NCBI RefSeq assembly: GCF_022846435.1
Contig: NZ_AP025627.1
Span: 1,832,001 to 1,896,000, forward strand
Source: Parageobacillus sp. KH3-4
GTDB lineage: Bacteria; Bacillota; Bacilli; Bacillales; Anoxybacillaceae
Reading direction: 5' to 3'
DNA: 64,000 nucleotides
Made by a program: the position numbers and the translations under genes. Positions 53,898-61,982 of the stretch are shown one piece after another; position 1 is the stretch's first letter; every line of letters begins with the position of its first letter. The notes below the pieces were generated by a model. The model saw nothing but the letters and a program-made list of their open reading frames with translations. It was not told the origin of the DNA and made no database searches.

Positions 53898-54067
53898 CCC
53901 AACAAATGCTAATATATCAAGGACAGTGAATAATAGATATGTACAGTATACGCCAGTTTGAAAATTGCGTCAATATGGAAAAAGTGCTGATAGCTGTAGG
54001 AGAAAATTAGGAAAATAAATATGTCGTCGATCCCCTGGGGTTTGTGCGCTATTAGAGATCGACGACA
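53898..54067 (-). promoter_or_regulatory. Leader of CRISPR array 3, with inverted-repeat element
   Basis: Shares CAGTATACG, AAAATT-CGTCAATATG and TGCTGATAGCTGTA with the array 1 leader. It ends with a perfect 11-bp inverted repeat TGTCGTCGATC (54022) and GATCGACGACA (54057-54067) at nearly the same distance from the array (125 versus 122 bp). Confidence 0.8.
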
Positions 54068-54690
54068 AAAATATATGTTGCTATTCAATGAATTCAAACA
54101 TCTATTTGTTGATTTGAGATTTTTTAACCAACTGAGTATCCATAGGCAAGGAAAGACCGACCGCAGACACCTCCTACGTCCCCCTAGCATGTCTATAAAA
54201 CAAACGGCTGAGTGCTGGCGATAAGCTGTTTCTGGGCATGTCATCGTTAGTCATTATTCTGGTTCATTTATTGCTATCTGTTTTATGGTTTGCCGTTTCT
54301 GCTGTCGTTGTCTATTTCCCTGCTGTTTTGTCTGTTGCATTATAATAGTAACATGTGATAGTGCCCGAAGCGGCATTGTGGCGCGCCTGTTGTCACGCTC
54401 TCATATATGTTAATATTTGAGAGTGTTTACAATACTGATTATTTTTACATCACATCATTATGAAATTTTTAACAATTATTTATCATCTACTATATTTTTT
54501 ATAAAATGCCAAAATCGGTCTTTTTTGTACGTATTTGTTCAATTATCGCAGCCATTCGTTCAGCAAAATCACGCCCCAGCCGTACTTGAACTATCCGAAT
54601 CGTTATCAGCGACGCCTACGCACAACAAACTTTGTTAGAACTTCGGCAACGCCTCCGCGACATCGACAAGATTACTATAGCTGTCTTTTA
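54068..54690. other. Gene-poor region with one dyad
   Basis: No supported gene. A dyad CTCTCATATAT (54398) and ATATTTGAGAG (54413-54423) with one mismatch could be an operator or hairpin. A frame near 54590-54690 (DAYAQQTLLELRQRLRDIDK) has no start and looks like a fragment. Confidence 0.5.
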
Positions 54691-54945
54691 AGCAGCGGGA
54701 CGCCGTGGCGAATATTGCTGTAACCCCAGCGAGCCTTTGAACTTTTTTAATGTCATTTTTGTGGCTTTTAACATCCACTTACGAAATGTATGCCAGAACA
54801 TATGGGGCGTAAGTTTTTTATTTGGCAAACTATAGCTTTCGATCATTCGCTGAATGCCCCAGACCGAAAACTTCAGCGAGCGCTGGCTGTAAAATACGTA
54901 TGGTGATTGAGCGACATGCGGCTTTTTTCTTCGTTTGAACATGCG
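54688..54945 (-). pseudogene. Tyrosine recombinase/integrase C-terminal fragment
   Basis: The minus frame reads SPYVFYSQRSLKFSVWGIQR, then KLTPHMFWHTFRKWMLKATK and LKKFKGSLGLQQYSPRRPAA. This parallels the integrase C-terminus LTPHxFRHTFxxWML..GHxxIxTTxxY. The HxxR arginine and the catalytic tyrosine are degraded, and the N-terminal domain is missing. A relic of an integrative element. Confidence 0.6.
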
Positions 54946-55093
54946 CTTTATTATTGGTCCACCATGCTCGATATTTAAATGCTGAATTTGGTAGCTAATC
55001 AGAAATAATTATTTCGATTTCCGAAAATGATAGACTTACAAAATCACCCTTCAGTTCAGTTAGATGGTCGTTTAACGGTTGATATTTACTCAT
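54900..55093 (-). pseudogene. Fragment with a YKYRAWW-type domain, interrupted by a stop
   Basis: ATG 55093 follows GGAAGTGGGT. MSKYQPLNDHLTELKGDFVS continues to FSEIEIIISD, then a TAG (54995-54997), then LPNSAFKYRAWWTNNKAHVQ in the same frame. The combined pattern YQPLxxyLxxxxxdxvxLtF, then sAxKYRAWWxNxxxHxQ is that of a small domain found alone or in restriction-enzyme-like proteins (I believe DUF7662). Broken here. Confidence 0.5.
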
Positions 55094-55330
55094 ACCCACT
55101 TCCTTTTTCTTTTCCTTCCGCTGCCTTTTCGCTAATTCAATCGCTTCTTTGTATTGCTTCCGCACGTATGAATTCCAGCGAAATCCGCAGGATGCCGGCG
55201 TTCGCGATAGGCAGCCCTACTTCCTCAATGCGGCGAGCTGAGCTCCCCCTTCGCGAATATAGCGCAATACAACTTCTGCCAACATCAAATCTTCGTCTTG
55301 CTTCCATGCATCTTGGCGTACGCTCGTCAT
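55094..55330 (-). pseudogene. RsfA-like prespore regulator, N-terminal fragment
   Basis: The minus strand encodes [20 protein letters not shown] and [17 protein letters not shown], a stop, then in the same frame LSRTPASCGFRWNSYVRKQY and KEAIELAKRQRKEKK. This is the Myb-like DNA-binding half of RsfA, a sporulation regulator made in the forespore. The interruption and the missing C-terminal coiled coil make it a pseudogene. Confidence 0.7.
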
Positions 55331-55570
55331 AGATTCTAATCTCCAGTTATTTTTTCACTATATGTATGCAGCTAGTAGAAAACATAGATAGAAGAGAGAA
55401 ATATTATGATTTCTATAAAAAGGTACGCACCGCCTATTCATGTTCTTCCGATTCCCATAATCTTCTTTAACATCAATCTGTTTATTTAGGTATGCCATAA
55501 GTTTTTATAGAGCGACTGGATGCAATAATCATCATAAATACAACCTGTCCGTTAAAAAATTATTGAAGAG

Positions 55571-55603
55571 AAAAAAACGCTTAATCCTTATAAGGACTAA
55601 GCG
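55571..55603 (-). terminator. Terminator of the gene at 55638
   Basis: CGCTTAGTCCTTATAAGGAT, then TAAGCG on the minus strand, a nearly perfect 26-bp dyad followed by TTTTTTTCTC. Confidence 0.85.
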
Positions 55604-55637
55604 GATTTGATTTTAAATTACAAATGCAAAAAACAAT

Positions 55638-55997
55638 CTAGGCAGGTCCTAAAGTTCCCTTTCCACCTGCACCACCATCATGACTCATTAGCCGTAGATA
55701 ATAGGTATCTTTCGGTATAGTTACTTCGGCGTAAAGTGATGTCCCCGGATCAATGGTCCAACTTTTAACAACATCATCAATAAATGTGGTTTCCATAATT
55801 CGTATGACCATTGGACTATATCCACTTGTATGACTTGCAGTAACTCTTGCTTTACCAGTCAAAATATCAATCTTTGGAGAATCAGCTAATCCAGCAGCAA
55901 GGGGAAGAGTGACTGATACACTTGCTTGAGTTTCTACTCCTTCATTGTTCTCTAACTCGTTTGTTGTGTTTTGGTGACTTTGATTTTCTTGTGTCAT
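55638..55997 (-). CDS. Small protein of the sigma-linked island (119 aa)
   Basis: ATG 55997 follows AAAGGAGGAAGCC. There is no Sec signal; the first 25 residues are polar (MTQENQSHQNTTNELENNEG), then VETQASVSVTLPLAAGLADS. The C-terminal half (SWTIDPGTSLYAEVTIPKDT, then YYLRL) faintly resembles the secreted protein at 59771 (RIDPPGTGVSTWVSLEPSSY). It ends glycine-rich (SHDGGAGGKGTLGPA). No family recognised. It shares a promoter-like element with the phospholipase-like gene, so joint regulation is likely. It could be a cargo peptide of the nearby ABC system. Confidence 0.72.
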   Translation of the reverse strand: MTQENQSHQNTTNELENNEGVETQASVSVTLPLAAGLADSPKIDILTGKARVTASHTSGYSPMVIRIMETTFIDDVVKSWTIDPGTSLYAEVTIPKDTYYLRLMSHDGGAGGKGTLGPA

Positions 55998-56053
55998 TTT
56001 GGCTTCCTCCTTTTTTAATTAAATTTTTTTCAGCTGATAAGAACTTAACAGCT

Positions 56054-56092
56054 ACACCATATAAAGAAGAAGAAAACCGTATAACTACAACC
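56054..56092 (-). promoter_or_regulatory. Shared promoter element, copy A
   Basis: Minus strand GGTTGTAGTTATAC, 15 bp, TATATGGTGT, 57 bp before the start at 55997. The same two blocks with the same spacing occur before the gene at 61248. Confidence 0.7.
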
Positions 56093-56156
56093 AATTTATA
56101 AAGAGTGTGTATTGAATTAATAGTTCTATCGGTCCAAGAGTACTTTCTTACATAAA

Positions 56157-56196
56157 TAAAAACACTCAGATGACTAAAACTTCTGAGTGTTTTTAT
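56157..56196 (-). terminator. Terminator of the ABC operon
   Basis: AAAAACACTCAGA and TCTGAGTGTTTTT form a perfect 13-bp stem with an 11-base loop. Confidence 0.9.
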
Positions 56197-56215
56197 TTAT
56201 TCTCATTTGTGAATC

Positions 56216-56830
56216 TTAAGTGATTAAAAGTTTAAAGATTTTATACCCAATTAAACCAAACAGTAAATTTAGTAATGCAAGATCGATGATATTGGTAAAG
56301 TTCAAACTTTCTTGTAAATTGAGAAAGAATATATGATATAAATATTTACTCGAGCCAAAAGTGGCTAATTCTGCTGAAATATAGAGAAAAATCAATGTAA
56401 TTGGAATGCTTACGTCACCAAAAACAGCAAATAAAATTAATGAAACAACAACACTGATTAAACATTGTGTAAGTAATAGCATTAAGGTTGGTAAAGCCTT
56501 AAATTCATCAAATCTAAATTCAATCGCTATGATTAGAGATAATAAGGGAATAAATAAAATAACAAAAAACATAATTAATATCTTTTCTATATTTCCTTTA
56601 TAATAAAGCCACATATGCTGAAAATTCCCTGTTCCAAATAAATCATAAAACAGATATAACGCCCAAATACATGCAAGCGGAATGAACGTTAACTGAAGTA
56701 ACACTATTACTACATTAACATTGTTATTGGGAATTCCAAAAATCAAAAATAACATTACAATAAGAATGACCAACGGTACATATAGCACCCATCCTAATGT
56801 TTTACTTTTTAGTTGGAGTAAATTTATCAT
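56216..56830 (-). CDS. ABC-associated membrane protein (six helices)
   Basis: 204 residues, about six hydrophobic segments (VPLVILIVMLFLIFGIP, LLQLTFIPLACIWALYLFYD, IEKILIMFFVILFIPLLSLI and others), with no soluble domain. Its ATG overlaps the stop of the ATPase gene (ATGA), so it is translationally coupled. It probably forms a permease or immunity subunit with the ATPase and the 675-aa protein. No family recognised by name; ABC-2-like is plausible. Confidence 0.8.
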   Translation of the reverse strand: MINLLQLKSKTLGWVLYVPLVILIVMLFLIFGIPNNNVNVVIVLLQLTFIPLACIWALYLFYDLFGTGNFQHMWLYYKGNIEKILIMFFVILFIPLLSLIIAIEFRFDEFKALPTLMLLLTQCLISVVVSLILFAVFGDVSIPITLIFLYISAELATFGSSKYLYHIFFLNLQESLNFTNIIDLALLNLLFGLIGYKIFKLLIT

Positions 56831-57681
56831 AATACTACCTCTCCTTTTAGTAGAGATACATAGCTGCCTAAAAATCCAGGTTGAACTGGTTTATATAATT
56901 GATGATCCGCAATAGGTTTTCTTGTAATGAATTTTACTTTTACTAACCTATTAGATATTTTATCTATTTTTACTATTTCCCCTATAGCATTTAATTTTTG
57001 TAAATCATTCAATTCTATAGTGGCTTCATAGGAAAGATTTTCTGAGCGTTGTATCATTTCGCTTAAGCTACCTTCGAACCTTTTTTGCCCTTTTTCAATT
57101 ACTACAATATGGTTACAAATATATTCAATGTCTTCAGGCAAATGAGAAGAAATAATTATATCCTCCACCTTCTCACTTATAGTTAAAAGAATATTTCGCA
57201 ATTTAATACATTCTATTATATCTAATCCAGCAGTTGGCTCATCTATAATTAAATAATTAGGCTTATTTAGAAGGGCTTGAGCTATCCCTACCCTTCGATG
57301 CGTTCCACCAGATAATTCCTTCATCTTTTTATTCTTATAATTATCGAGATTAAGTAATTCGATTAGATGTTCTATATGAGCAGAATCAAAATTACCTTTC
57401 AAAGTAGCGAGTAGTTTCAATACTTCATAAACTGTTAAATTAGGATAAATAGAAAAATTTTGAGGCAGATATCCTATCCGTATTTGCTCATTATTTGTTT
57501 TATCGAAAATAATTTCGCTCCCCTTATCGCCTTTTTCCACGGAAGCAATTATTCTCATTAATGTGGATTTACCAGCACCATTTGGCCCAATTATCCCTGT
57601 AATTCCTTTTAGCTGTAGGTTTAAATTATCTAGTATCTTATTTCCTCTAATGGTTTTTGACAAATTTTTTATTGTTATCAT
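56827..57681 (-). CDS. ABC transporter ATP-binding protein
   Basis: 284 residues. Walker A GIIGPNGAGKSTLMR, Q-loop GYLPQNFSIYPN, signature ELSGGTHRRVGIAQALL, Walker B NYLIIDEPTAGLD and the H-loop in IISSHLPED. The accessory C-terminus resembles the bacteriocin/antibiotic-export or self-protection branch of ABC-2 ATPases. The start overlaps the upstream gene stop by four bases. It pairs with the membrane proteins encoded on both sides. Confidence 0.93.
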   Translation of the reverse strand: MITIKNLSKTIRGNKILDNLNLQLKGITGIIGPNGAGKSTLMRIIASVEKGDKGSEIIFDKTNNEQIRIGYLPQNFSIYPNLTVYEVLKLLATLKGNFDSAHIEHLIELLNLDNYKNKKMKELSGGTHRRVGIAQALLNKPNYLIIDEPTAGLDIIECIKLRNILLTISEKVEDIIISSHLPEDIEYICNHIVVIEKGQKRFEGSLSEMIQRSENLSYEATIELNDLQKLNAIGEIVKIDKISNRLVKVKFITRKPIADHQLYKPVQPGFLGSYVSLLKGEVVL

Positions 57682-59705
57682 TGTATTACCTCCATTTGTG
57701 TTGTTTTTAACAACTCCTCAAGTTGTTCCCAGTCATTTTCTTCGTCATCCTCTAAAAGTGACTTCCATTTGATCAGAAATTCATTAGGTAGTTTTGTATT
57801 ATTGTATTCCAGCAATTTATTATAAATTGGTTTATCTTTTTCACTGATATAAGGTTCAGCAACTAATTGCTGATATTGTTTGAATATAAAAGAAGATTTG
57901 TTTTTAAAGTCGTTATCTAAGTTCGCACCTAAAAAACTATTAAAGACTAACCAATTTGCAAATTGTTCAGGTCCCTTAAAATTCTTATTGTTGTTAAAGG
58001 CAAATACCATCTGATATGGAATAGTTGTATTTAATGGTCGTTTCTTCGTTAGTTTCACTGGGTCCAATTGGATAATTAATTGTTCTTTCGTGCTCGATGT
58101 GAAGGTAAAGATATATGAATCATTTATAGCCATACTAGGCAGCAGAACGATGTTTTTTGGAAGCTTATAATTTGTTTTGAAGAGATTGTTGTAATTACTT
58201 ATCATCTTTTCAAATTCTAAAAGATATTTATCTAATTCATTTTCATAACTAAACCAAGATTTCGGGTAATAAATGTTATGATCATCCTTTTTTCTTTGCG
58301 TTAAATCTCCCCCGATTAATGTTAGTCCAGTCGCTTCTCCTTCATAAACTGAACCATCTATTTGTTTTAAATTTACATAGTCCAGCTTTTCTTTTCCCTC
58401 GTATGTTAATTTAAATTTAATCGGTTCTGGATTACTAAGTTTATTTGGTATAACGTGTTCATTGAAAACAAAGTGAGTAGGAGTCATTTTATTGGCAGGT
58501 ATCCAACTAAAATCAGAAGGCAAAAACACCTTATTCTGTGTGGCCGGATTTGCAAGTGTGCCATTGCCAGTATATTGAATATTAAGTGTTATGGTGCGTT
58601 CTATAAAGTTTAATGGTAAGTTAACGATTGTAAAGTCACCCATCTGTTCGAATCGAAGATTTATACCATTAGAATCATTAATTTTAGTTATTCGAAAGCC
58701 TTTATACAAAGTGAAAGCAATTTTAGATGTCTTTATATTGTTAACTTCCATTTCAAGATCCACAGAAAATTTTTCGTAATTCTTTACTGCTACCTTAAAG
58801 CTTTCAATTTTATAATCAAATAAATCCTTATCTGGAATCTTATGTTGTTTTTCATAAAAATCATATTCGTCTAGGTATCCATCTAGATAATTAATATTAT
58901 TAGATGAATAAGGTATTAGACTAAAAATAACCAAAGTAAACAAAAGCGATGCAATATTAATCCGCTGTAATCTTCGTTTAGTCGCTGCAAATATAGAAAG
59001 GAAACAGATCCCTAACAAAATCAATATATATATCACTTTCTTTGCCCAATATAACTGAAAACCATAGAAAGGTTGATAAGGCGCATTCATATCTTGTACA
59101 CCAAGATTCAAGTTATGCAATAACGAAAATCCCTCTGTTAACTGAGCGTTGGACAAGAGATTATTCACGAAGTTCTGGTTTGTAGGTGATAATAATGCCC
59201 ATATGAGTATTAAGTAAGCATATGAAAAGGTACTTCGTGAATTAGCACCAACGATGTATCCGATTAATCCCGCTATAAAATACGGTAATAACAGATTATT
59301 TATCAGAAAGGCGCTACTCTCAAAATAAAAATGATTTGATGGATTCAAATGAAAGTAATACAAATTTGTGATAATAATTAATGAGAAAACAAAGACCGTA
59401 ATAATTAAGAGTAGTAATACAATATTTAAAATAAGTACTTTAATAATACCGCCTTTTATAGTTTTATATAGAACCATCGCTCCTGAATTCTTCCTTGCTA
59501 TTTGAAAGCCTAAAAGCATAAAAAACAGCATCCCTGATTGTATTAAAAAGCTTGATAACTGCAAAGCATTACCTGCATCTTTTAGTTTAAACAAAATGCT
59601 GTACAATAAAAAAACCGAATAAATATATAAGCTGACTAATCCAAGTATAAGTAAATATTTGTGTGACTTTATAGTTAGGATTGATAAAATCTTAAATATC
59701 CTCAT
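57678..59705 (-). CDS. Large ABC-linked membrane protein with extracytoplasmic domain (675 aa)
   Basis: ATG 59705 follows GAGGTGGGATA. Residues 1-245 have about six membrane helices in an ABC-2-permease-like arrangement (YLLILGLVSLYIYSVFLLYS; FYFESSAFLINNLLLPYFIA). One more helix (NIASLLFTLVIFSLIPYSSN) leads to a soluble outer domain (residues 270-670) with immunoglobulin-like strands, then a helical part resembling M1-aminopeptidase folds, but no HExxH is present. The acidic tail is SLLEDDEENDWEQLEELL. It may be permease and sensor or processing scaffold combined. Confidence 0.78.
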   Translation of the reverse strand: MRIFKILSILTIKSHKYLLILGLVSLYIYSVFLLYSILFKLKDAGNALQLSSFLIQSGMLFFMLLGFQIARKNSGAMVLYKTIKGGIIKVLILNIVLLLLIITVFVFSLIIITNLYYFHLNPSNHFYFESSAFLINNLLLPYFIAGLIGYIVGANSRSTFSYAYLILIWALLSPTNQNFVNNLLSNAQLTEGFSLLHNLNLGVQDMNAPYQPFYGFQLYWAKKVIYILILLGICFLSIFAATKRRLQRINIASLLFTLVIFSLIPYSSNNINYLDGYLDEYDFYEKQHKIPDKDLFDYKIESFKVAVKNYEKFSVDLEMEVNNIKTSKIAFTLYKGFRITKINDSNGINLRFEQMGDFTIVNLPLNFIERTITLNIQYTGNGTLANPATQNKVFLPSDFSWIPANKMTPTHFVFNEHVIPNKLSNPEPIKFKLTYEGKEKLDYVNLKQIDGSVYEGEATGLTLIGGDLTQRKKDDHNIYYPKSWFSYENELDKYLLEFEKMISNYNNLFKTNYKLPKNIVLLPSMAINDSYIFTFTSSTKEQLIIQLDPVKLTKKRPLNTTIPYQMVFAFNNNKNFKGPEQFANWLVFNSFLGANLDNDFKNKSSFIFKQYQQLVAEPYISEKDKPIYNKLLEYNNTKLPNEFLIKWKSLLEDDEENDWEQLEELLKTTQMEVIQ

Positions 59706-59721
59706 TATCCCACCTCAATTA

Positions 59722-59765
59722 AAAAGTAATGAACCATTAAGAAATCTTAACGGTTCATTACTTTC
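59722..59765 (-). terminator. Strong hairpin between the secreted-protein gene and the ABC operon
   Basis: AAAGTAATGAACCGTTAAG and CTTAATGGTTCATTACTTT form an almost perfect 19-bp stem. On the minus strand it is followed by TTTAATTGAGG and the ABC operon start. The downstream T tract is weak, so it may act as an attenuator or mRNA stabiliser letting some transcription through. Confidence 0.75.
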
Positions 59766-59770
59766 TTTTT

Positions 59771-60151
59771 TTAATTAGAAATACTTACTCTTGCGTAGAT
59801 TTTACTTGGTGAATACGCATAAGCGTAGTAGGAAGAAGGCTCAAGAGAAACCCACGTGGAAACACCAGTACCCGGTGGGTCTATACGGAAATATGCATAC
59901 GGATCCGGCAGAACTGCCAATGATTTTCTAATACTAGCTTCTAAGCGATCCACAGATCTACTTTCATTAAAAGAACTAAAGCTTACACCTCCGTCATGAA
60001 CAGGGATATTAGGTCCACTTTTGCTAGACTCGTACGATAAAATAGCTGTTGAAGTAGCTGCTTGTGCAGTAGTAGCCAAAATTGCCATAAACAGCATACT
60101 GATAATCAGGAAGATTGCCTTAATATTTGATTTACTTGTGGCTAGACTCAT
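59771..60151 (-). CDS. Small secreted protein of the sigma-linked island (126 aa)
   Basis: ATG 60151 follows AGGAGG. A signal peptide (IKAIFLIISMLFMAILATTA, then QA) ends near residue 32. The mature protein of about 94 residues is beta-rich, Ser/Tyr-rich, with TWVSLEPSSYYAYAYSPSKI and IYARVSISN at the end. No cysteine is seen in the mature part. Function unknown. A decayed second copy lies just upstream, showing gene duplication at this spot. It precedes the ABC operon, separated by a hairpin, suggesting higher expression of this protein than of the transporter. Confidence 0.78.
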   Translation of the reverse strand: MSLATSKSNIKAIFLIISMLFMAILATTAQAATSTAILSYESSKSGPNIPVHDGGVSFSSFNESRSVDRLEASIRKSLAVLPDPYAYFRIDPPGTGVSTWVSLEPSSYYAYAYSPSKIYARVSISN

Positions 60152-60239
60152 AATATTTACCTCCTATTATTTTTAAATGGTTTTATATTACTTTAATTGT
60201 AAAAAGAAGCTACTTTTAGGTTATTTAATTTTATTTGTT

Positions 60240-60370
60240 AGCCGATTGCACTTACTTTTCCGCTTACCGCAAATCGGGATAGACCCATGTGCATAATAGT
60301 TACTTGGTTCAAGGGAGACAGTTTCAGGCCAGCTACCTCATGGGGCGCAATCATCTGATGCCATGTATAT
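60240..60370 (-). pseudogene. Decayed second copy of the secreted-protein gene
   Basis: One minus frame encodes PETVSLEPSNYYAHGSIPIC, matching STWVSLEPSSYYAYAYSPSK of the intact neighbour; another nearby frame supplies the ending (VSGKVSAIG, stop) comparable to YARVSISN. No start, signal peptide or continuous frame survives. Confidence 0.65.
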
Positions 60371-60433
60371 TTTTTTAATTTTTCTTAGATGATGTTAAGG
60401 TATTCATCATAGGTTTCTCTTATTTTTTAAGTT

Positions 60434-60470
60434 GAGTAATGAATCAAAGAATTGATTCATTACTCATTTT
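60434..60470 (-). terminator. Terminator of the phospholipase-like gene
   Basis: GAGTAATGAATCAA and TTGATTCATTACTC form a perfect 14-bp stem with a four-base loop, followed by AACTTAAAAAA on the minus strand; the + strand has TTTTTT. Confidence 0.8.
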
Positions 60471-60489
60471 TTATCTACTAACTAACGGT

Positions 60490-61248
60490 TTAGCAGACGA
60501 AACAAAAAATTGCTTCAACAACTGGTGTCATACCATAAAACGGAGCAGCTTGTGCGCAATCACATAGTCTTTGGTCACAATAGCAATTTGGATAGTCAAC
60601 GTTATTTCTTGCATAACAGCAGTCATGCGACTTACAGCAATTATCTAACTCATTAATACCGTATTTTGAAGATGTGCAAGCAACGGAACCTCCACACTTC
60701 ATACCGCACCAGATATATCCTCCGGGCAAACAACCATCAAGAAACCCTTCGGAGTCAACTTGATCTAGCAACATCCCTGGATAGTAATTTTCATCAATAG
60801 GGAATTCCTCACTTGCCTGAGCGTCAACTTCAGCAGCCGCTTTAATTGCCTCTTCAGTCAATCGAGTTTCAAATGAAGAGATAAATGTGTCATGTCTGGC
60901 CTTGAAGTGGGTTATCGTAAACCCTTCTTCATCATCACTATTGCGAGTGATACTTCCAATAAAAAAGTCGTTTGTTGTTTCTTTCTCGCCATTCAGATTA
61001 CGGATAAGATATTTGATTTTTACATTGTCGTTTACCTTTAGATATAAAGATTTAGCAGAGATAACATCATTACCTTTTGCTACGTCAAACTTCAGAGCTT
61101 GGATCACCTCAACTGTATCCTCATTGAAATCGAAATTTTCTTGATGCTTCATTTCACGGATAAGATTTTGAAATTTAGGTTTGTTTTTGAAAGTAGAAAT
61201 TAGTTCTTTAATCTCTGCTTTGTTTAAATAATTACCAACTACCTGCAT
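60490..61248 (-). CDS. Cysteine-rich secretory phospholipase A2-like protein
   Basis: 252 residues from ATG 61248 after GGAGGG. The last 82 residues contain 14 cysteines and the sPLA2 plan: a Ca2+-loop-like PGGYIWCGMKCGG, then INELDNCCKSHDCCYARN with the catalytic His-Asp (His208, Asp209), and CDQRLCDCAQAA with the second Asp (Asp225). Residues 1-170 are hydrophilic (MQVVGNYLNKAEIKELISTF) and of unknown family. There is no Sec signal or membrane helix, so export, if any, needs another route, perhaps the nearby ABC system. Likely a lipid-hydrolysing toxin or antimicrobial; activity is inferred from motifs only. Confidence 0.82.
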   Translation of the reverse strand: MQVVGNYLNKAEIKELISTFKNKPKFQNLIREMKHQENFDFNEDTVEVIQALKFDVAKGNDVISAKSLYLKVNDNVKIKYLIRNLNGEKETTNDFFIGSITRNSDDEEGFTITHFKARHDTFISSFETRLTEEAIKAAAEVDAQASEEFPIDENYYPGMLLDQVDSEGFLDGCLPGGYIWCGMKCGGSVACTSSKYGINELDNCCKSHDCCYARNNVDYPNCYCDQRLCDCAQAAPFYGMTPVVEAIFCFVC

Positions 61249-61273
61249 TTTGGCACCCTCCTTGTTTTTTCTT

Positions 61274-61287
61274 GTGTCAGCTGACAC
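61274..61287. promoter_or_regulatory. Perfect 14-bp palindrome at the phospholipase-like gene
   Basis: GTGTCAGCTGACAC overlaps the 3' end of the promoter element at 61284, about 26 bp before the start codon. It could be an operator or an mRNA 5' hairpin. Confidence 0.7.
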
Positions 61288-61322
61288 TATATATAGAAAA
61301 ACAAAGAGGTAAAGTTACAACC
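61284..61322 (-). promoter_or_regulatory. Shared promoter element, copy B
   Basis: Minus strand GGTTGTAACTTTAC, 15 bp, TATATAGTGT. TGTAACTTT resembles ECF -35 elements. Identical spacing to copy A at 56054. Confidence 0.72.
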
Positions 61323-61469
61323 TAATAAATAAAAAATTTATAAATGTACATGATTTAAAAATTAAACCACATGCATATAATTCCCCCTATATAATGTAAA
61401 TAGATGAATTTTATTTATTTCCTGTTTACCTTTTACATACATAAACGTCTTATCAGTGGGAGGTTTTAC

Positions 61470-61982
61470 ATGAATGATTTCGAATTAGGGAAGAAATTAC
61501 ATGAACAATTGGAGCGAGTAAAGGCCTATCTTTTAAAGATGGGAGCAAGTCTCCAGGATGCTGAGGATATTACCCAAGAAACGGCTTACAAATTTTTAAC
61601 TTATATAGACTCCGTAAATATTGAAAATGTAGAACGTTGGCTTTTTCGTGTATCAGTTAATCAATATTACGATTTATGCCGTAAACGTAATAGACAAAAA
61701 AATATTTCATTGAAATTCAACTACAAAGAGTTATTTGAGGAATTCACCCCTGAAAAAGCAGTCCTTCAAAAAGAATTAGAAAAAGACATTTATATCCTTT
61801 TAGACCGACTCAAACCAAAATATGCACAATTTCTAATTTTAAAATACAGCATAGGCTTAAAACTAACAGAAATTGCGGCTTTGTATGATATGAAAGTAGA
61901 TTCCGTCAAAACTATCATTCACAGAGCACGAAAACAATTCATAGAGGAATACAGGAGGCATCAAAATGAACGAAGAGAATGA
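61470..61982 (+). CDS. ECF-type RNA polymerase sigma factor
   Basis: 170 residues from ATG 61470 after GGGAGG. Region 2 (LKMGASLQDAEDITQETAYK, FLTYIDSVNIENVERWLFRV) and region 4 (LILKYSIGLKLTEIAALYDM, KVDSVKTIIHRARKQF) with no region 3, the hallmark of ECF factors. The next gene encodes a membrane anti-sigma factor overlapping by 17 bp. It is divergent from the phospholipase-like gene and is the natural candidate to read the shared promoter element. Confidence 0.9.
   Translation: MNDFELGKKLHEQLERVKAYLLKMGASLQDAEDITQETAYKFLTYIDSVNIENVERWLFRVSVNQYYDLCRKRNRQKNISLKFNYKELFEEFTPEKAVLQKELEKDIYILLDRLKPKYAQFLILKYSIGLKLTEIAALYDMKVDSVKTIIHRARKQFIEEYRRHQNERRE

Noticed and set aside
54021-54224. 67-codon + strand frame right of the array 3 leader
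   Set aside because: Begins inside the leader dyad, has no ribosome site, and its product resembles nothing known.
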